Notes: generated by a model not told the origin, from the letters alone. A DNA stretch of 64,000 nt from Candidatus Rhodoferax randersensis (GCA_016718155.1 JADKEH010000002.1:310001-374000); one strand, 5' to 3'; positions 8,402-20,977 are shown, numbered from the stretch's first letter. Made by a program: numbers and translations.

Positions 8402-9079
8402 ATGACCGCCAACACATCCGAAGCTTCTACAACAGCCAGCACGCCAGCCCCCGACACCCCGCCGTCCAGCAAAACCGGGCGCGCCCAGAGCGCGCAACCG
8501 GTGCTGGAAAAGCTGTTTGCGCTTTACCCTCACCTGTTTGGCGCCCGGTTCCTGCCGCTCAAGCTCGGCGTCTTCCAGGAGTTGCTGGCCCTGCACCCCG
8601 ACCAGTTCGAGCGCGACAGCCTCAAGCTGGCCCTGGGTGTGCACACGCGCTCGGGCCCCTACCTGCAGTGCGTGGCAGCAGGCATGAAGCGCCATGACCT
8701 GCAGGGCGCGGCGGTGGAAGACGTGGCGCCAGAGCACATATGCCTGGCGCTGCTGGAGTTGTTCCGCCGCAAGCAGCTTCGATCGAAAGAAGATCTGCGT
8801 CCGAAATTCCGCACCCGCCTGCTGGCGGCCTTCGACGCCTCTGACCTGACACGCCAGGAGTACCTGGCTCGGGTGCAGACTAACGACCCCCAAGCCAATG
8901 CCCTGCTGGCCGAGGCTTTTGCCGAACGCGATCAGCAGTCCGCCAGGCAAGAGGCGCTGCGCCGGGCGTTCGTGAGCAGCGGTAAGTCGGTCGAGGAGTT
9001 TGCCGACATGTACGGCATGGCGCTGCGTGACGTGACCCAGGTGCTGGGTGACGCCGATCGCCCGCCGGCCTCGCCCTGA
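8402..9079 (+). CDS. ProQ/FinO-domain RNA chaperone
   Basis: 225 residues. An unstructured Ser/Thr/Pro/Ala N-terminus (1-35) leads into a ProQ/FinO domain (about 38-140) with LEKLFALYPHLF, PLKLGVFQELLA and LGVHTRSGPYLQCV, the core of the RNA-binding pocket that holds terminator hairpins with 3' U tails. A helical C-terminal part (145-215) follows. These proteins stabilise small RNAs and mRNA 3' ends. It stands alone, divergent from the cytochrome b561 unit. Confidence 0.85.
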   Translation: MTANTSEASTTASTPAPDTPPSSKTGRAQSAQPVLEKLFALYPHLFGARFLPLKLGVFQELLALHPDQFERDSLKLALGVHTRSGPYLQCVAAGMKRHDLQGAAVEDVAPEHICLALLELFRRKQLRSKEDLRPKFRTRLLAAFDASDLTRQEYLARVQTNDPQANALLAEAFAERDQQSARQEALRRAFVSSGKSVEEFADMYGMALRDVTQVLGDADRPPASP

Positions 9080-9188
9080 AAACGGTTAAGAGGGGTGTAC
9101 ATTTTCGGCGCTCATTTTCGTTGGTGATTCACGGCAGTATGGCTACACTGGACAGGTCTGATTTGATCAATAACCTTGTGGAGCCTGC

Positions 9189-9617
9189 ATGAAGCCCGTA
9201 CTGGATTTACTCAAGAAACGCAACAGCACGATCTACCAGCTGGCCCCTTCGATCACCGTGTTTGAAGCCCTGCAACTGCTGGCCCAGTATGAAGTTGGTG
9301 CCATGCTGGTAATGGACGAGGGCAAGTTGGTCGGCGTGGTGTCGGAGCGCGACTACACCCGCAAGGTCGCCTTGCAGGGACGCAATTCCAAGACGACGCT
9401 GGTCGCCGACATCATGACGCGTGACCTGATCACGGTCACGCCCCAAACCCGCACGCGCGATTGCATGACCCTGATGAGCCAAAAAAGGGTCCGCCACCTG
9501 CCCGTTGTGGACGGTGATCAGGTTCTGGGAATGATCTCAATCCGTGACATCATGGACGACATCATCGCCGACCATGAACTCACCATTTCACAGCTAACCA
9601 GCTACATCAGCAGTTAA
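9189..9617 (+). CDS. CBS-domain pair protein
   Basis: 142 residues consisting of two CBS motifs: residues about 10-65 (VGVVSERDYTRKV) and about 75-130 (RHLPVVDGDQVLGMISIRD). A GTGGAG ribosome site precedes the ATG. The full-length pair with the SERDYTRK motif is the stand-alone form common in proteobacteria that binds adenine nucleotides or NAD-like ligands and signals energy state. No catalytic domain is attached. It converges on gyrB. Confidence 0.88.
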   Translation: MKPVLDLLKKRNSTIYQLAPSITVFEALQLLAQYEVGAMLVMDEGKLVGVVSERDYTRKVALQGRNSKTTLVADIMTRDLITVTPQTRTRDCMTLMSQKRVRHLPVVDGDQVLGMISIRDIMDDIIADHELTISQLTSYISS

Positions 9618-9675
9618 GCGGGCTCACATAACCTGGCACGCCAACGAACCAACTGGTCACCGAAGGGGCGTTGGC

Positions 9676-12288
<2,613 letters not shown>

Positions 12289-12363
12289 CTAATCAAGTGG
12301 GAATCGGGCCGGCCAAAGCCGGATCCACCCACATCGTTTCAATAATTCATCAAACTCTTAATG

Positions 12364-12404
12364 ACCAAACCCGCCATGAACCGATCGTTCATCGCGGGCT
12401 TGGT
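12364..12404. terminator. Strong hairpin between dnaN and gyrB
   Basis: A near-perfect inverted repeat: ACCAA-a-CCCGC-c-ATGAA pairs with TTCAT-c-GCGGG-c-TTGGT around a seven-base loop, giving a stem of about 17 pairs. It sits 32 bases beyond the dnaN stop. On the gene strand no uninterrupted U run follows, so it may be an attenuating or RNA-processing structure in a dnaN-gyrB message rather than a full terminator. Confidence 0.55.
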
Positions 12405-12435
12405 TTGTATTGCTACAAGACGAAATTTCCTGGCG

Positions 12436-13542
12436 CTAGATTCGCATGGGCATCACCACGTACTTGAAGGTCGCATTGTCTGGAATAGTGAACAAAGCTG
12501 AGCTGTTGCCGTCCGACAATTCCAATCGAACCATTTCCTGGTCCATGTTGGCCAAGGCATCAATCAGGTAGGTCACGTTGAAGCCAATTTCGATGCTGTC
12601 GCCGCCATAGTCAATGTCCAGTTCATCCACCGCCTCTTCCTGCTCGGCATTGTTGGACGCCACTCGCAAGGTTCCAGGATCAATGTTCAAACGCACCCCT
12701 TTGAACTTGTCACTGGTCAGAATCGCCGTACGTTGCAACGTTGCCAACAAGGTGGCGCGACCCAGTGTAATGATGTTCTTGTGGTTCTTCGGAATCACGC
12801 GGTTGTAGTCCGGAAACTTGCCCTCAACCAGCTTGGTGACAAACTCCATGCCGCCAAACATGAACTTGGCTTGGTTATTGGCGAACTGCATGTCGATGGC
12901 ACCTTCGGCATCACTGAGCAAGCGCTGTAGCTCAATGACCGTCTTGCGCGGCAAGATGACTTCCTGACGCGGCACCTCGACATCGAGCGTGGCCGAAGCA
13001 AAAGCCAAACGATGCCCATCGGTGGCTACCAGACTGAGCTGCTTGCCTTCGGCTACAAACAGGATGCCATTGAGGTAGTAGCGAATGTCGTGCACCGCCA
13101 TCGCGAAGGACACCTGGCTGAGCAGATCTTTAAGGGTTCTTTGCGGTACGCTGAACACGGGTCCGAAGCTGGCCGACTCTTGTACCAAGGGAAAGTCCTC
13201 GGCCGCCATGGTCTGCAGCGTAAATTTACTCTTGCCGCCCTTCAAAATCAACTTACTGGCGTTTGACTCCAGTGATATGGTCTGATCAACTGGCATGGTG
13301 CGCAAAATATCGATCAACTTGCGCGCACCAACTGTTGTTGTGAAATTGCCCGTATCGCCATCCAGGTCAGCCGTGGTACGAATCTGAATCTCCAGGTCAC
13401 TGGTAGTGAGCTGAATCGAGGAACCGGTCTTGCGAATCAGCACATTTGCCAGAATTGGCAGGGTATGTCGACGCTCGACGATACCTGCCACCGACTGAAG
13501 AACCGATAGAACTTTGTCTTGTGTTGCCTTCAGGACGATCAT
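12436..13542 (-). CDS. dnaN: DNA polymerase III beta sliding clamp
   Basis: 368 residues, the standard length. It opens MIVLKATQDKVLSVLQSVAGIVERRHTLPILANVL and contains the three clamp repeats (SIQLTTSDLEIQI; FVAEGKQLSLVATDGHRLAFA; NAEQEEAVDELDIDYGG) and ends with the typical FKYVVMPMRI. The dimeric ring tethers polymerase III to DNA and is the docking site for DnaE, Hda and mismatch repair proteins. It lies between dnaA and gyrB, all leftward. Confidence 0.98.
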   Translation of the reverse strand: MIVLKATQDKVLSVLQSVAGIVERRHTLPILANVLIRKTGSSIQLTTSDLEIQIRTTADLDGDTGNFTTTVGARKLIDILRTMPVDQTISLESNASKLILKGGKSKFTLQTMAAEDFPLVQESASFGPVFSVPQRTLKDLLSQVSFAMAVHDIRYYLNGILFVAEGKQLSLVATDGHRLAFASATLDVEVPRQEVILPRKTVIELQRLLSDAEGAIDMQFANNQAKFMFGGMEFVTKLVEGKFPDYNRVIPKNHKNIITLGRATLLATLQRTAILTSDKFKGVRLNIDPGTLRVASNNAEQEEAVDELDIDYGGDSIEIGFNVTYLIDALANMDQEMVRLELSDGNSSALFTIPDNATFKYVVMPMRI

Positions 13543-13804
13543 GTCAACCTCTTCATTAATTTATCTAATTCAATATAGTAGTAGTAGATAGAGGCAGCCT
13601 CTACCTGTGGACAGTTCCATTTTCTCTTTTTTTATCAAGAACTTGGGATTGCTTGAACCCTGTTGGTAGGTGCGGTTTCCTGGTGCGCGTCAGGCATGAA
13701 CAACTTCTTGGCTTTGACGGGAGCAGTGGATAAGTCCTGGTTTGTGCCAGAACTATCCCCAGACTTGTTCCTTGGTGCAACGCCTTCATGGGTGATGCTT
13801 CCAG
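13543..13804. promoter_or_regulatory. dnaA-dnaN intergenic region with DnaA-box-like sites
   Basis: 262 bases. Near-matches to the DnaA box TTATCCACA occur on the minus strand at 13725-13733 (TTATCCACT, one mismatch) and 13606-13614 (CTGTCCACA, two mismatches). The stretch nearest dnaN (13553-13592) is AT-rich and could hold its promoter. A 62-codon leftward frame (13601-13789) has no recognisable features and is not called. Confidence 0.45.
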
Positions 13805-15217
13805 TCAGCCTTTGAGCGTTTGTTCCAGAACGTGGAGTTGTTGGTTGAGTTCGGTCATTTGTTGGCGTTCACCGCCAATCTTCCGAACAGCGTGCAGCAC
13901 GGTCGTGTGGTCACGTCCACCAAACAGCTCACCAATCTCCGGTAAGCTCTTTTGAGTCAACTCCTTGGCAAGGTACATGGCAATCTGGCGCGGGCGGGCA
14001 ATGCTGGCGGGACGCTTTTTGGAATACATGTCCGCGATCTTGATTTTGTAGTAGTCCGCAACCGTCTTTTGAATGTTCTCCACTGAAATCTGCCGATTCT
14101 GTATTGACAACAGATCGCGCAGGGCTTCGCGTGCAAGTTGAATGGAGATCTCTTTCTGGTTGAAACGAGAGTAAGCCAGGATCTTGCGCAGCGCACCTTC
14201 CAGTTCCCGCACGTTGGAGCGAACGTTTTTAGCGACGAAGAAAGCGACTTCTTCGGGCATGTCGGCACCCTCAACCTGTGCCTTGTTGATCAGAATGGCA
14301 ACCCGCATCTCCAACTCTGGGGGTTCGATGGCAACGGTCAAGCCCGAATCGAATCGCGACACCAGTCGCTCATGGATATCTGACAAGCCCTTCGGATAGG
14401 TGTCACTGGTCATCACAATGTGCGATTTTTTGGCCAGCAATGCTTCAAAGGCGTTGAAGAACTCTTCCTGTGTGCGTTCCTTGTTGGCAAAGAACTGAAC
14501 ATCGTCTATCAGCAGCAAATCCAACGAGTGGTACTTATCCTTGAATTCATCAAATGTCTTGCGCTGGTAGGCCTTGACCACATCTGACACAAATTGTTCA
14601 GCATGGATGTAGAGAACTTTCGAAGCAGGCCTATCAAGCAGGAGTTTGTTGCCGACGGCATGCATCAAGTGGGTCTTGCCCAGCCCTACACCGCCGTAGA
14701 TAAACAAAGGGTTGTAGAGATGCCCAGGCATTCCGGCGACGTGCATGGCCGCCGCGCGGGCCATGCGGTTGGCGCTTCCTTCAACCAGGCTATCGAAAGT
14801 AAGCGCCGTGTTCAGTCTGTTCTTTGGGACACCAGGTGACTTGTCTTCACCCAATTCAAGAGGCTCGTCAACCAAGGCTCGTTCAACTGGAACTTGAGAT
14901 GGTTCTGATCTGGAAGCATTCTCACGAAGAGCGAGTGCTAACTCCAACTGAACCGGTTGACCCGACATGGCCTCAATGAGGCTGGTGATACGGCTGCTGT
15001 ATTGGGCCCGCACCCAATCGAGTTTGAAGCGGTTGGCGACCAGAATTGTGACCTTGGTAAGATCGTCGCTAACCTGCGCCACCAACGGTTTGATCCAGGT
15101 ATTGAATTGCTGCTCAGGCAGTTCCTGGGCGAGTTGGTCGACGCAACTTTGCCACAGGCTCTGCCCAACTCCCCAGTCGTTTGCTCCGCTGGGGTTCTTG
15201 AATCTTCCCTCTGTCAT
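13805..15217 (-). CDS. dnaA: Chromosomal replication initiator DnaA
   Basis: 470 residues. Domain I (1-85) has [22 protein letters not shown]. Domain II is a variable linker (about 90-130). Domain III has Walker [15 protein letters not shown], Walker [10 protein letters not shown] and the box VII/arginine segment [14 protein letters not shown]. Domain IV has the DNA-binding signature [15 protein letters not shown]. The protein binds DnaA boxes and opens the origin. The gene reads away from the presumed origin at its 5' side. Confidence 0.98.
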   Translation of the reverse strand: MTEGRFKNPSGANDWGVGQSLWQSCVDQLAQELPEQQFNTWIKPLVAQVSDDLTKVTILVANRFKLDWVRAQYSSRITSLIEAMSGQPVQLELALALRENASRSEPSQVPVERALVDEPLELGEDKSPGVPKNRLNTALTFDSLVEGSANRMARAAAMHVAGMPGHLYNPLFIYGGVGLGKTHLMHAVGNKLLLDRPASKVLYIHAEQFVSDVVKAYQRKTFDEFKDKYHSLDLLLIDDVQFFANKERTQEEFFNAFEALLAKKSHIVMTSDTYPKGLSDIHERLVSRFDSGLTVAIEPPELEMRVAILINKAQVEGADMPEEVAFFVAKNVRSNVRELEGALRKILAYSRFNQKEISIQLAREALRDLLSIQNRQISVENIQKTVADYYKIKIADMYSKKRPASIARPRQIAMYLAKELTQKSLPEIGELFGGRDHTTVLHAVRKIGGERQQMTELNQQLHVLEQTLKG

Positions 15218-15474
15218 TATGGAATTCTGCTACTGTGGATAGTTATCGTCGCGAGCACCGCGAGATTGTAGATTATCAAGACTTTATCCACAAGTTGATC
15301 CAGCCCTGCGTCGCTTGCGGCAGGTCGGCTCAGCCGCGATCCACTTTGTTGTCGAAATGGCGAAAAACCTGCGATAATCGAGGGTTCCCCCGACGGCGTC
15401 AGGGGAGTTTAGTGAGTGGCTCAATTGCTTTTTTTGGAGCGTTGGGCTGGAACAGAGCCCTTTAGGATACCCAA
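15218..15474. other. Candidate origin of replication and divergent dnaA/rpmH promoter region
   Basis: 257 bases between divergent dnaA and rpmH. A perfect DnaA box (TTATCCACA) lies at 15284-15292 and a one-mismatch box (CTATCCACA on the minus strand) at 15234-15242, embedded in locally AT-richer DNA (15240-15300). Gene strand bias also reverses here. These are consistent with oriC, although two clear boxes are few; the dnaA-dnaN gap holds further weaker boxes and could share the function. The boxes next to dnaA may also mediate its autoregulation. Confidence 0.5.
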
Positions 15475-15609
15475 ATGAAACGCACGTACCAACCGTCCAA
15501 GATTCGCCGCGCCCGCACCCACGGCTTCCTGGTCCGCATGAAAACCCGTGGCGGCCGCGCAGTCATCAATGCCCGCCGTGCTAAAGGGCGCAAGCGTCTG
15601 GCGGTCTGA
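15475..15609 (+). CDS. rpmH: 50S ribosomal protein L34
   Basis: 44 residues, [18 protein letters not shown] at the start and [11 protein letters not shown] at the end, the invariant L34 pattern. An AGGA-containing ribosome site (TTTAGGATACCCAA) precedes the ATG. It is the first gene of the rpmH-rnpA-yidD-yidC-mnmE cluster and is the smallest protein of the large ribosomal subunit, binding 23S rRNA. Confidence 0.98.
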   Translation: MKRTYQPSKIRRARTHGFLVRMKTRGGRAVINARRAKGRKRLAV

Positions 15610-15662
15610 GTTCGACAGCCTTTTGCCGCGCAACCGAAACGCAATTCAGGTTACGCTCAAAA

Positions 15663-16079
15663 GTGCAGCGTCTGAAGACCCGCAGCCAGTTTCAAGCGGT
15701 TCTGGCGGGTGAGATTGTCGCGCGGACAGCCCACTTCGCCATGCATCGCGCCTCCGTGGATGGTCCCTTGACCCAATCGCACTTGAGTTCAAGTGACACC
15801 TCGGCGCCTTCAAAGGCGCTGTTTGTCGTTGCCGGACCGTGGCTGGGCGCCATGGTGCCAAAGCGGTGGGCCAAGCGAGCCGTCACCCGCAACACGATCA
15901 AGCGACAAGTATTTGAGATCGGCTCCAGCTTTGAGCCACACCTGCCGCAATCCGCCCACCTGGTCAGGCTGCGCAGCGCGTTTGACCGGTCACGCTTTAA
16001 GAGTGCCACCTCAACCGACCTGAAGACCGCAGTCAGGCTGGAGTTGCAGCAGCTTTTTACCAAGGCCGCCACCTCATGA
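15663..16079 (+). CDS. rnpA: Ribonuclease P protein component
   Basis: 138 residues from a GTG at 15663. The opening LKTRSQFQAVLAG and the RNA-binding segment VPKRWAKRAVTRNTIKRQVFE (variant of the RNR motif) identify it. It is somewhat longer than E. coli RnpA (119), with an insertion at about residues 30-55 rich in Ser/Thr. It supports the RnpB RNA in trimming tRNA 5' leaders. Its stop overlaps the yidD start by four bases. Confidence 0.93.
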   Translation: MQRLKTRSQFQAVLAGEIVARTAHFAMHRASVDGPLTQSHLSSSDTSAPSKALFVVAGPWLGAMVPKRWAKRAVTRNTIKRQVFEIGSSFEPHLPQSAHLVRLRSAFDRSRFKSATSTDLKTAVRLELQQLFTKAATS

Positions 16080-16348
16080 TCCGTCGCGCGTTGATTGCAT
16101 TGGTCAAGGCCTACCGCTTGTTGCTGAGCCCGTGGTTAGGTTCGGCTTGCCGGTTTGAGCCCACCTGTTCAGCGTACGCGCTGGACGCCCTTCAATCGCA
16201 CGGTGCATTGGGCGGCAGTTACCTCACGGTGGCGCGGCTTGCTCGTTGCCACCCCTGGTGTGCTGGCGGTAACGATCCGGTTCCGATCGAGAAGCCACGC
16301 CTGTTTACGCAGCTTATTTCCTCTTCGACTACTGAGAAGTCCTCATGA
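16076..16348 (+). CDS. yidD: YidD membrane protein insertion efficiency factor
   Basis: 90 residues: an N-terminal amphipathic helix, then LLLSPWLGSACRFEPTCSAYA and LARCHPWCAGGNDPVP, with the cysteines and the proline-glycine loop of the YidD (HlyA/UPF0161) family. It lies at the inner face of the membrane and assists YidC and SRP-dependent insertion. ATGA overlaps link it to rnpA upstream and to yidC downstream. Confidence 0.95.
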   Translation: MIRRALIALVKAYRLLLSPWLGSACRFEPTCSAYALDALQSHGALGGSYLTVARLARCHPWCAGGNDPVPIEKPRLFTQLISSSTTEKSS

Positions 16349-18057
16349 ACGACATTCGCCGCAGCATCTTGTGGGTGATCTTTGGTTTTTCCATGGTCAT
16401 GCTTTGGGACCAGTGGCAGGTCTATAACGGGCACAAGGCGACGTTCTTCCCCGCCTCTTCCACGGCGCCGGCAAAGACGGCTGGCCCGTTGCCCGCAGCA
16501 AGCGGGCCAACCAATTCTGTGCCACTTGCCGCGACGGTCGTCGCTGCCAGCGCGGGGACCCCTGTGCCGCCCTCTGGGCCGACCAACCCAGAGCCGCTTG
16601 CACCGCGTGAACGCGTGACGGTCGCCACCGATGTGTTCAAAGTCACATTTGACACAGAAGGCGGCTCGGTGGTCAAGACCGAGTTCGTTCGCCATGCCGA
16701 CATGGCGGACAAGTCCAAAAACGTAGTCTTGCTTGATGAAAGCAAAGACCGGATCTACTTCGCCCAATCTGGGCTGGTTTCAGGCAATGGCGTTGGCGCA
16801 TTTCCTACGCACAAAACCGCCATGAAGGTCATACCGGGCGAGCGCACCCTCAAGGACGGCGCGAACGAGTTGTCGGTGAGGTTCGAATCGCCCGAGGTCG
16901 GCGGCGTGAAACTGGTCAAAACCTATGTACTCAGCCGAGGCTCTTACGCCATCAACGTCAAGCACGAGGTTATCAATACCGGCCCGGCGGCAGTTTCGCC
17001 GCAACTGTATCTGCAACTGGTGCGTGACGGCAACAAGCCCGAAGGCGAGTCGTCGTTCTACTTCACCTTCACCGGTCCGGTCGTCTATACCGAGGCCAAG
17101 AAGTACCAAAAGGCTGAATTCAGCGATATTGAGAAGAACAAGGTCGACATCGAGAAGACCGCTAGCAACGGCTATGTGGCCATGGTGCAGCACTACTTTG
17201 CCAGCGCCTGGCTACTCGGGGATGGTATCAAGCGCGACCTTTTCATGCGAAAGATCGACACGAACCTCTACGCGGTTGGCATGATCACGCCGCTTGATGC
17301 GATCGCGCCCAACACGAGCAGGTCCGTAGAGTCCAAGTTCTTTGCCGGGCCCCAGGTGGAAAAGGATCTCGAAGCGCTCGCGCCGGGCCTGGAGCTGGTC
17401 AAGGACTACGGCTGGCTCACGATCCTTGCCAAGCCCTTGTACTGGTTGCTCGACAAATTGCACAGCATCTTGCTTAACTGGGGTTGGTCCATTGTCGCGC
17501 TGGTTGTTCTGCTCAAGGCGGCCTTCTACTGGCTCAACGCCAAGGCCTACGCCAGCATGGCCAAAATGAAGGCCGTCAATCCACGAATTGTCGAATTGCG
17601 GGAGCGCCTGAAAGACAACCCGCAACAAATGCAGCAAGAAATGATGCGTATCTACCGCGAGGAGAAAGTCAATCCCATGGGTGGCTGCTTCCCGATCATG
17701 GTGCAGATACCCGTTTTCATTGCCTTGTACTGGGTTCTATTGTCCAGTGTCGAGATGCGCAATGTGCCTTGGGCCCTGTGGATTCACGATCTGTCGTCAC
17801 CCGATCCGTATTACATTTTGCCGCTGGTGATGACCGCCACGACCTTGTTGCAGACGGCACTCAACCCACAGCCACCGGATCCCATGCAAGCCAAGATGAT
17901 GTGGTTCATGCCGCTGATATTCAGTGTCATGTTCTTCTTCTTTCCGGCTGGATTGGTCCTGTACTGGATTACCAACAACGTTTTGTCCATCGCCCAGCAG
18001 TGGGTCATCAACACGCGCATGGGCGTGCCGCCGCAGTTCAACCTGCCCAAGTTCTGA
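16345..18057 (+). CDS. yidC: Membrane protein insertase YidC
   Basis: 570 residues. A signal-anchor (residues 6-24) is followed by a Pro/Ala/Ser-rich linker and a large periplasmic beta-sandwich (about 90-345, starting [17 protein letters not shown]). The conserved insertase core of five membrane segments (about 365-550) contains [17 protein letters not shown] and [14 protein letters not shown], with the hydrophilic-groove arginine in the first core helices. It inserts and folds inner-membrane proteins alone or with SecYEG. The domain order is that of Gram-negative YidC. Confidence 0.97.
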   Translation: MNDIRRSILWVIFGFSMVMLWDQWQVYNGHKATFFPASSTAPAKTAGPLPAASGPTNSVPLAATVVAASAGTPVPPSGPTNPEPLAPRERVTVATDVFKVTFDTEGGSVVKTEFVRHADMADKSKNVVLLDESKDRIYFAQSGLVSGNGVGAFPTHKTAMKVIPGERTLKDGANELSVRFESPEVGGVKLVKTYVLSRGSYAINVKHEVINTGPAAVSPQLYLQLVRDGNKPEGESSFYFTFTGPVVYTEAKKYQKAEFSDIEKNKVDIEKTASNGYVAMVQHYFASAWLLGDGIKRDLFMRKIDTNLYAVGMITPLDAIAPNTSRSVESKFFAGPQVEKDLEALAPGLELVKDYGWLTILAKPLYWLLDKLHSILLNWGWSIVALVVLLKAAFYWLNAKAYASMAKMKAVNPRIVELRERLKDNPQQMQQEMMRIYREEKVNPMGGCFPIMVQIPVFIALYWVLLSSVEMRNVPWALWIHDLSSPDPYYILPLVMTATTLLQTALNPQPPDPMQAKMMWFMPLIFSVMFFFFPAGLVLYWITNNVLSIAQQWVINTRMGVPPQFNLPKF

Positions 18058-18103
18058 GGCTGTCAAAGCGCTTGGGTCCGGTGAGCTGCGCAGTCATTTT
18101 GCC

Positions 18104-19499
18104 GTGCTGACGCGTCACCGGGACCCTATCGTTGCCGTCGCCACGGCACCCGGTCGCGGAGCGGTCGGGATTGTCCGCGTCAGCGCCAGAAATCTTGCCC
18201 CATTGGCCCAGGCGCTGTGCGGTCGGACGCTGACGCCGAGGCAGGCCAGCTACGGGCCGTTTCTGGATCGCGCGGGCGTTCCAATTGACCATGGACTGGC
18301 GATCTACTTTCCCGCTCCCCACTCTTTCACGGGTGAAGACGTGTTGGAATTGCAGGCTCATGGTGGCCCGGTGGTGCTGCAACTCCTGATGGCGCGTTGC
18401 ATCGAGGCCGGCCTAGAGCACGACCGGGCAAACGGCGTCGCCATCCTGCCCGGGCTGCGGGTCGCAGACCCAGGGGGAATTCTCGCAGCGCGCCTTTCTT
18501 AACAACAAGATCGACCTGCCTCAAGCCGAAGCCATCGCTGACTTGATCGACGCCAGCACCGAAGCCGCGGCGCGCAGCGCCTGCAGATCCCTGTCTGGCG
18601 CCTTTTCCAGGGAAGTGAACGACTTGCGCGACGGCCTCATCAGATTGCGCATGCTGGTCGAAGCTACGCTGGATTTCCCCGATGAAGAGATCGACTTCCT
18701 GCGCCAGGCTGATGCGCAGGGCCAACTCGCGGCATTGCAACTGGTCACGCAAACAGTGCGCCAGAAGGCGCAGCAGGGCTCGCTGTTGCGTGAGGGCATC
18801 AAGGTCGTTATCGCGGGCCAGCCCAACGCAGGCAAGTCTTCATTGCTCAACGCGCTCGCGGGTGCCGAGTTGGCCATCGTCACGCCCATCGCCGGAACCA
18901 CGCGTGACAAGATCCAGCAAACCATCCAGATCGAAGGCGTCCCCGTGCATGTGGTGGACACGGCCGGCCTGCGTGAGAGTCATGACGAGATCGAGCAGAT
19001 GGGTGTCCAACGAGCCTGGCAGGAAATTTCCGAGGCCGACGCAATTCTGTTCATGCATGACCTGACTCGCTGCCATGACCCTGTCTATGCTTCGGATGAC
19101 GCGGCGCTGGCGGTCAAATTGCCCCCACAGGTGCCGCGCATCGAGGTCTGGAGCAAGGCCGATCTGGGCAAAGCTCAGCCACCCGTTGACGGCCTGGCGC
19201 TGTCCACCAAGACCGGCCAAGGCATGGACAGCCTGCGTCACAGACTGCTTGCCCTGGTCGGATGGCAACCCGCCGCCGAGGGGGTCTACATGGCGCGAGA
19301 ACGCCATTTGCAGGCATTGAGCCGGGCGCAGGCGAACCTGCGCGAGGCTTCGGTCCACCTGCTTGGACAGACCCCATCCATCGAACTCCTGGCAGAAGAG
19401 CTGCGGCTGGGACAAAATGCACTCAGCGAAATTACGGGTGAATTCAGCTCCGACGATCTGCTCGGGGTGATCTTTTCCCGCTTCTGCATAGGGAAGTAA
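18104..19499 (+). pseudogene. mnmE: tRNA modification GTPase MnmE, interrupted by a one-base frameshift
   Basis: The N-terminal part (GTG 18104; [21 protein letters not shown]) is open to a stop at 18500-18502. The rest continues in the next frame to 19499. The break is at a run of five G at 18473-18477: removing one G restores the expected [16 protein letters not shown] junction without loss. The downstream part has P-loop [23 protein letters not shown] and the C-terminal CIGK needed for activity. With MnmG it makes the cmnm5 group at U34 of certain tRNAs. A homopolymer sequencing error is the simplest explanation; a true lesion would truncate the protein before its GTPase domain. The stretch after CIEAG ([13 protein letters not shown]) is a short lineage-type insertion. 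Confidence 0.9.
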
Positions 19500-19574
19500 A
19501 GGGTGTTTTGTCCTTGAATGTAGGCAATAACACCCGTTGCGTTGTCACACAATAATAGCTAAGGTGCGCGTACC

Positions 19575-20066
19575 ATGAGTGCTAATCTTCAGGTTTCCAG
19601 CAAACAAGACATCAAAGGCTTGGTCGCGGCCTGTGCCAACAACCAGGGCGAGGACGCTTTCAGTCAATCCATGACGCCTTCGCATTGGGCTACGCTGGCG
19701 CCGTTCTTGCAGTATTTCACCCTTGGGCAGGGACAAATCCTGATCTCGCAGGGCGCGCTGGACCGCACCTTGTACTTTGTCGAAGTTGGTAGCCTGAGCG
19801 TGCATTTTCAGGACGCCGATGATCGGGTGCGCTTGGCGATTGTGGGTGCGGGCGCGGCGCTTGGAGAGGGGGGCTTTTTCTCGCACTTGCCGCGCAATGC
19901 GACGGTGCAGGCTGCAACCGACTGCAAGCTCTGGAGTTTGACCCCGCTGCGCTTTGCCGAGCTGTCCAACCGCCAACCGGCCTGCGCACTGGCACTGACA
20001 CTGGCTTTGGGTGCATTGGTCAGCAAACGCATGCTGAGCAGCCGCAAACGGATCGCCGTCACCTGA
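19575..20066 (+). CDS. Cyclic-nucleotide-binding domain protein (no DNA-binding domain)
   Basis: 163 residues. Residues about 40-145 fold as a cNMP-binding beta-roll: FTLGQGQILISQGALDRTLYFVEVGSLSV and GAALGEGGFFSHLPRNATVQA, with the GE...R-A/T arrangement around the phosphate-binding cassette. Unlike Crp/Fnr proteins, there is no C-terminal helix-turn-helix. It may be a regulatory subunit or signalling partner. It starts 75 bases after mnmE and is probably transcribed with it or from its own promoter. Confidence 0.75.
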   Translation: MSANLQVSSKQDIKGLVAACANNQGEDAFSQSMTPSHWATLAPFLQYFTLGQGQILISQGALDRTLYFVEVGSLSVHFQDADDRVRLAIVGAGAALGEGGFFSHLPRNATVQAATDCKLWSLTPLRFAELSNRQPACALALTLALGALVSKRMLSSRKRIAVT

Positions 20067-20180
20067 GTGCATGCCGGCGGGCGACGCCAAGTGCATGGCA
20101 AAGGCTCGGCGTTACACTTCTTCACCGCATTTCTGACCGGAAACCGCTCTAATTGCTGCGACTGATTTTGAAAGAGCACT

Positions 20181-20936
20181 ATGTCGTTGTTTAGCTGGTT
20201 TGCAAAGAAACATCCTAAGGTTGATCTGGACTCAGAGCGTAGTTCGGGCCTGGGTCACGTCGATGCCACGGTTCCTATCATGCCGTCAGCCAGAACGAAG
20301 GCGAAGGCTTCTCACGTATCCGCAAGCAACGCCGCCAATCGCAAGACCGAGCGTCTAGAGCGGCGTGAACTGTTGTACGGGGTGGTGCGGGAATCCATGA
20401 CGCGCGCAGGCGTGCTGGCTGCAAGTTACAAGTTTAAGGTCCTCTCGCTCGATCCACGCGGCCAGCAATACCTGGTGATGATGGACTTGGCCAACCAGTC
20501 AGCTGGGGATACCAATCGCCTAGCCGAGATTGAGGCGCTGATAGCCCAAGGCGCCAAGGTTCGCCACAACATCGAAGTCACCGCGGTCTATTGGCGTGTG
20601 AATGAGCACGTGACGACCGGTCTGACCAAACCCCGGCCAATGCCGGCGAGCGGGACCCGCGTGGTGCCCATCAAGCCACCAGTCGCAGCCACGAGTCCCA
20701 AACCCGGCGGTTCCCGTATCCCGCAGTTTGAGCCGCTGCAGGCCGACGAGGTAGAGGCCTTCAAGCGCGCCTTGTCTACAGCCTCCCGCCCGGTCCCTTT
20801 GGCACCCAGCGGTACCGTGGTCAAATCGGGTCGCCGCAATCCCGCGCCGCCGGTCGAGTTTGAAGACACCGAGCTGGCCGAGGGCGAGGACCGGTCATCG
20901 CCCCTGAGTGGCACGCAGTACGGTGATCTGAACTGA
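20181..20936 (+). CDS. Conserved hypothetical protein with Pro/Ser-rich tail
   Basis: 251 residues. It starts MSLFSWFAKKH, a short amphipathic opening, then a basic low-complexity segment (25-60). A compact central domain (about 60-145) reads RELLYGVVRESMTRAGVLAASYKFKVLSLDPRGQQYLVMMDL. A disordered Pro/Ala/Ser-rich C-terminus ends with acidic residues. There is no signal peptide or membrane span. The central part looks like a small alpha/beta domain I do not recognise; similar proteins seem limited to Burkholderiales, which is recollection rather than a search. Confidence 0.6.
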   Translation: MSLFSWFAKKHPKVDLDSERSSGLGHVDATVPIMPSARTKAKASHVSASNAANRKTERLERRELLYGVVRESMTRAGVLAASYKFKVLSLDPRGQQYLVMMDLANQSAGDTNRLAEIEALIAQGAKVRHNIEVTAVYWRVNEHVTTGLTKPRPMPASGTRVVPIKPPVAATSPKPGGSRIPQFEPLQADEVEAFKRALSTASRPVPLAPSGTVVKSGRRNPAPPVEFEDTELAEGEDRSSPLSGTQYGDLN

Positions 20937-20977
20937 AAGCCTGGCCTTGACCGCGCGCACGCGGGTCTGGTGAAAGC

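Noticed and set aside
13601..13789. 62-codon leftward frame between dnaA and dnaN
   Set aside because: Overlaps the DnaA-box-like sites, has no recognisable motif or good ribosome site.
16870..16900. GGTTCGAATC-like T-loop suggesting a tRNA
   Set aside because: It lies inside yidC and no acceptor or anticodon arms can be built.
19501..19535. GGGTGTT / AACACCC inverted repeat after mnmE as terminator
   Set aside because: Only seven pairs with a 21-base loop and no T run; too weak.
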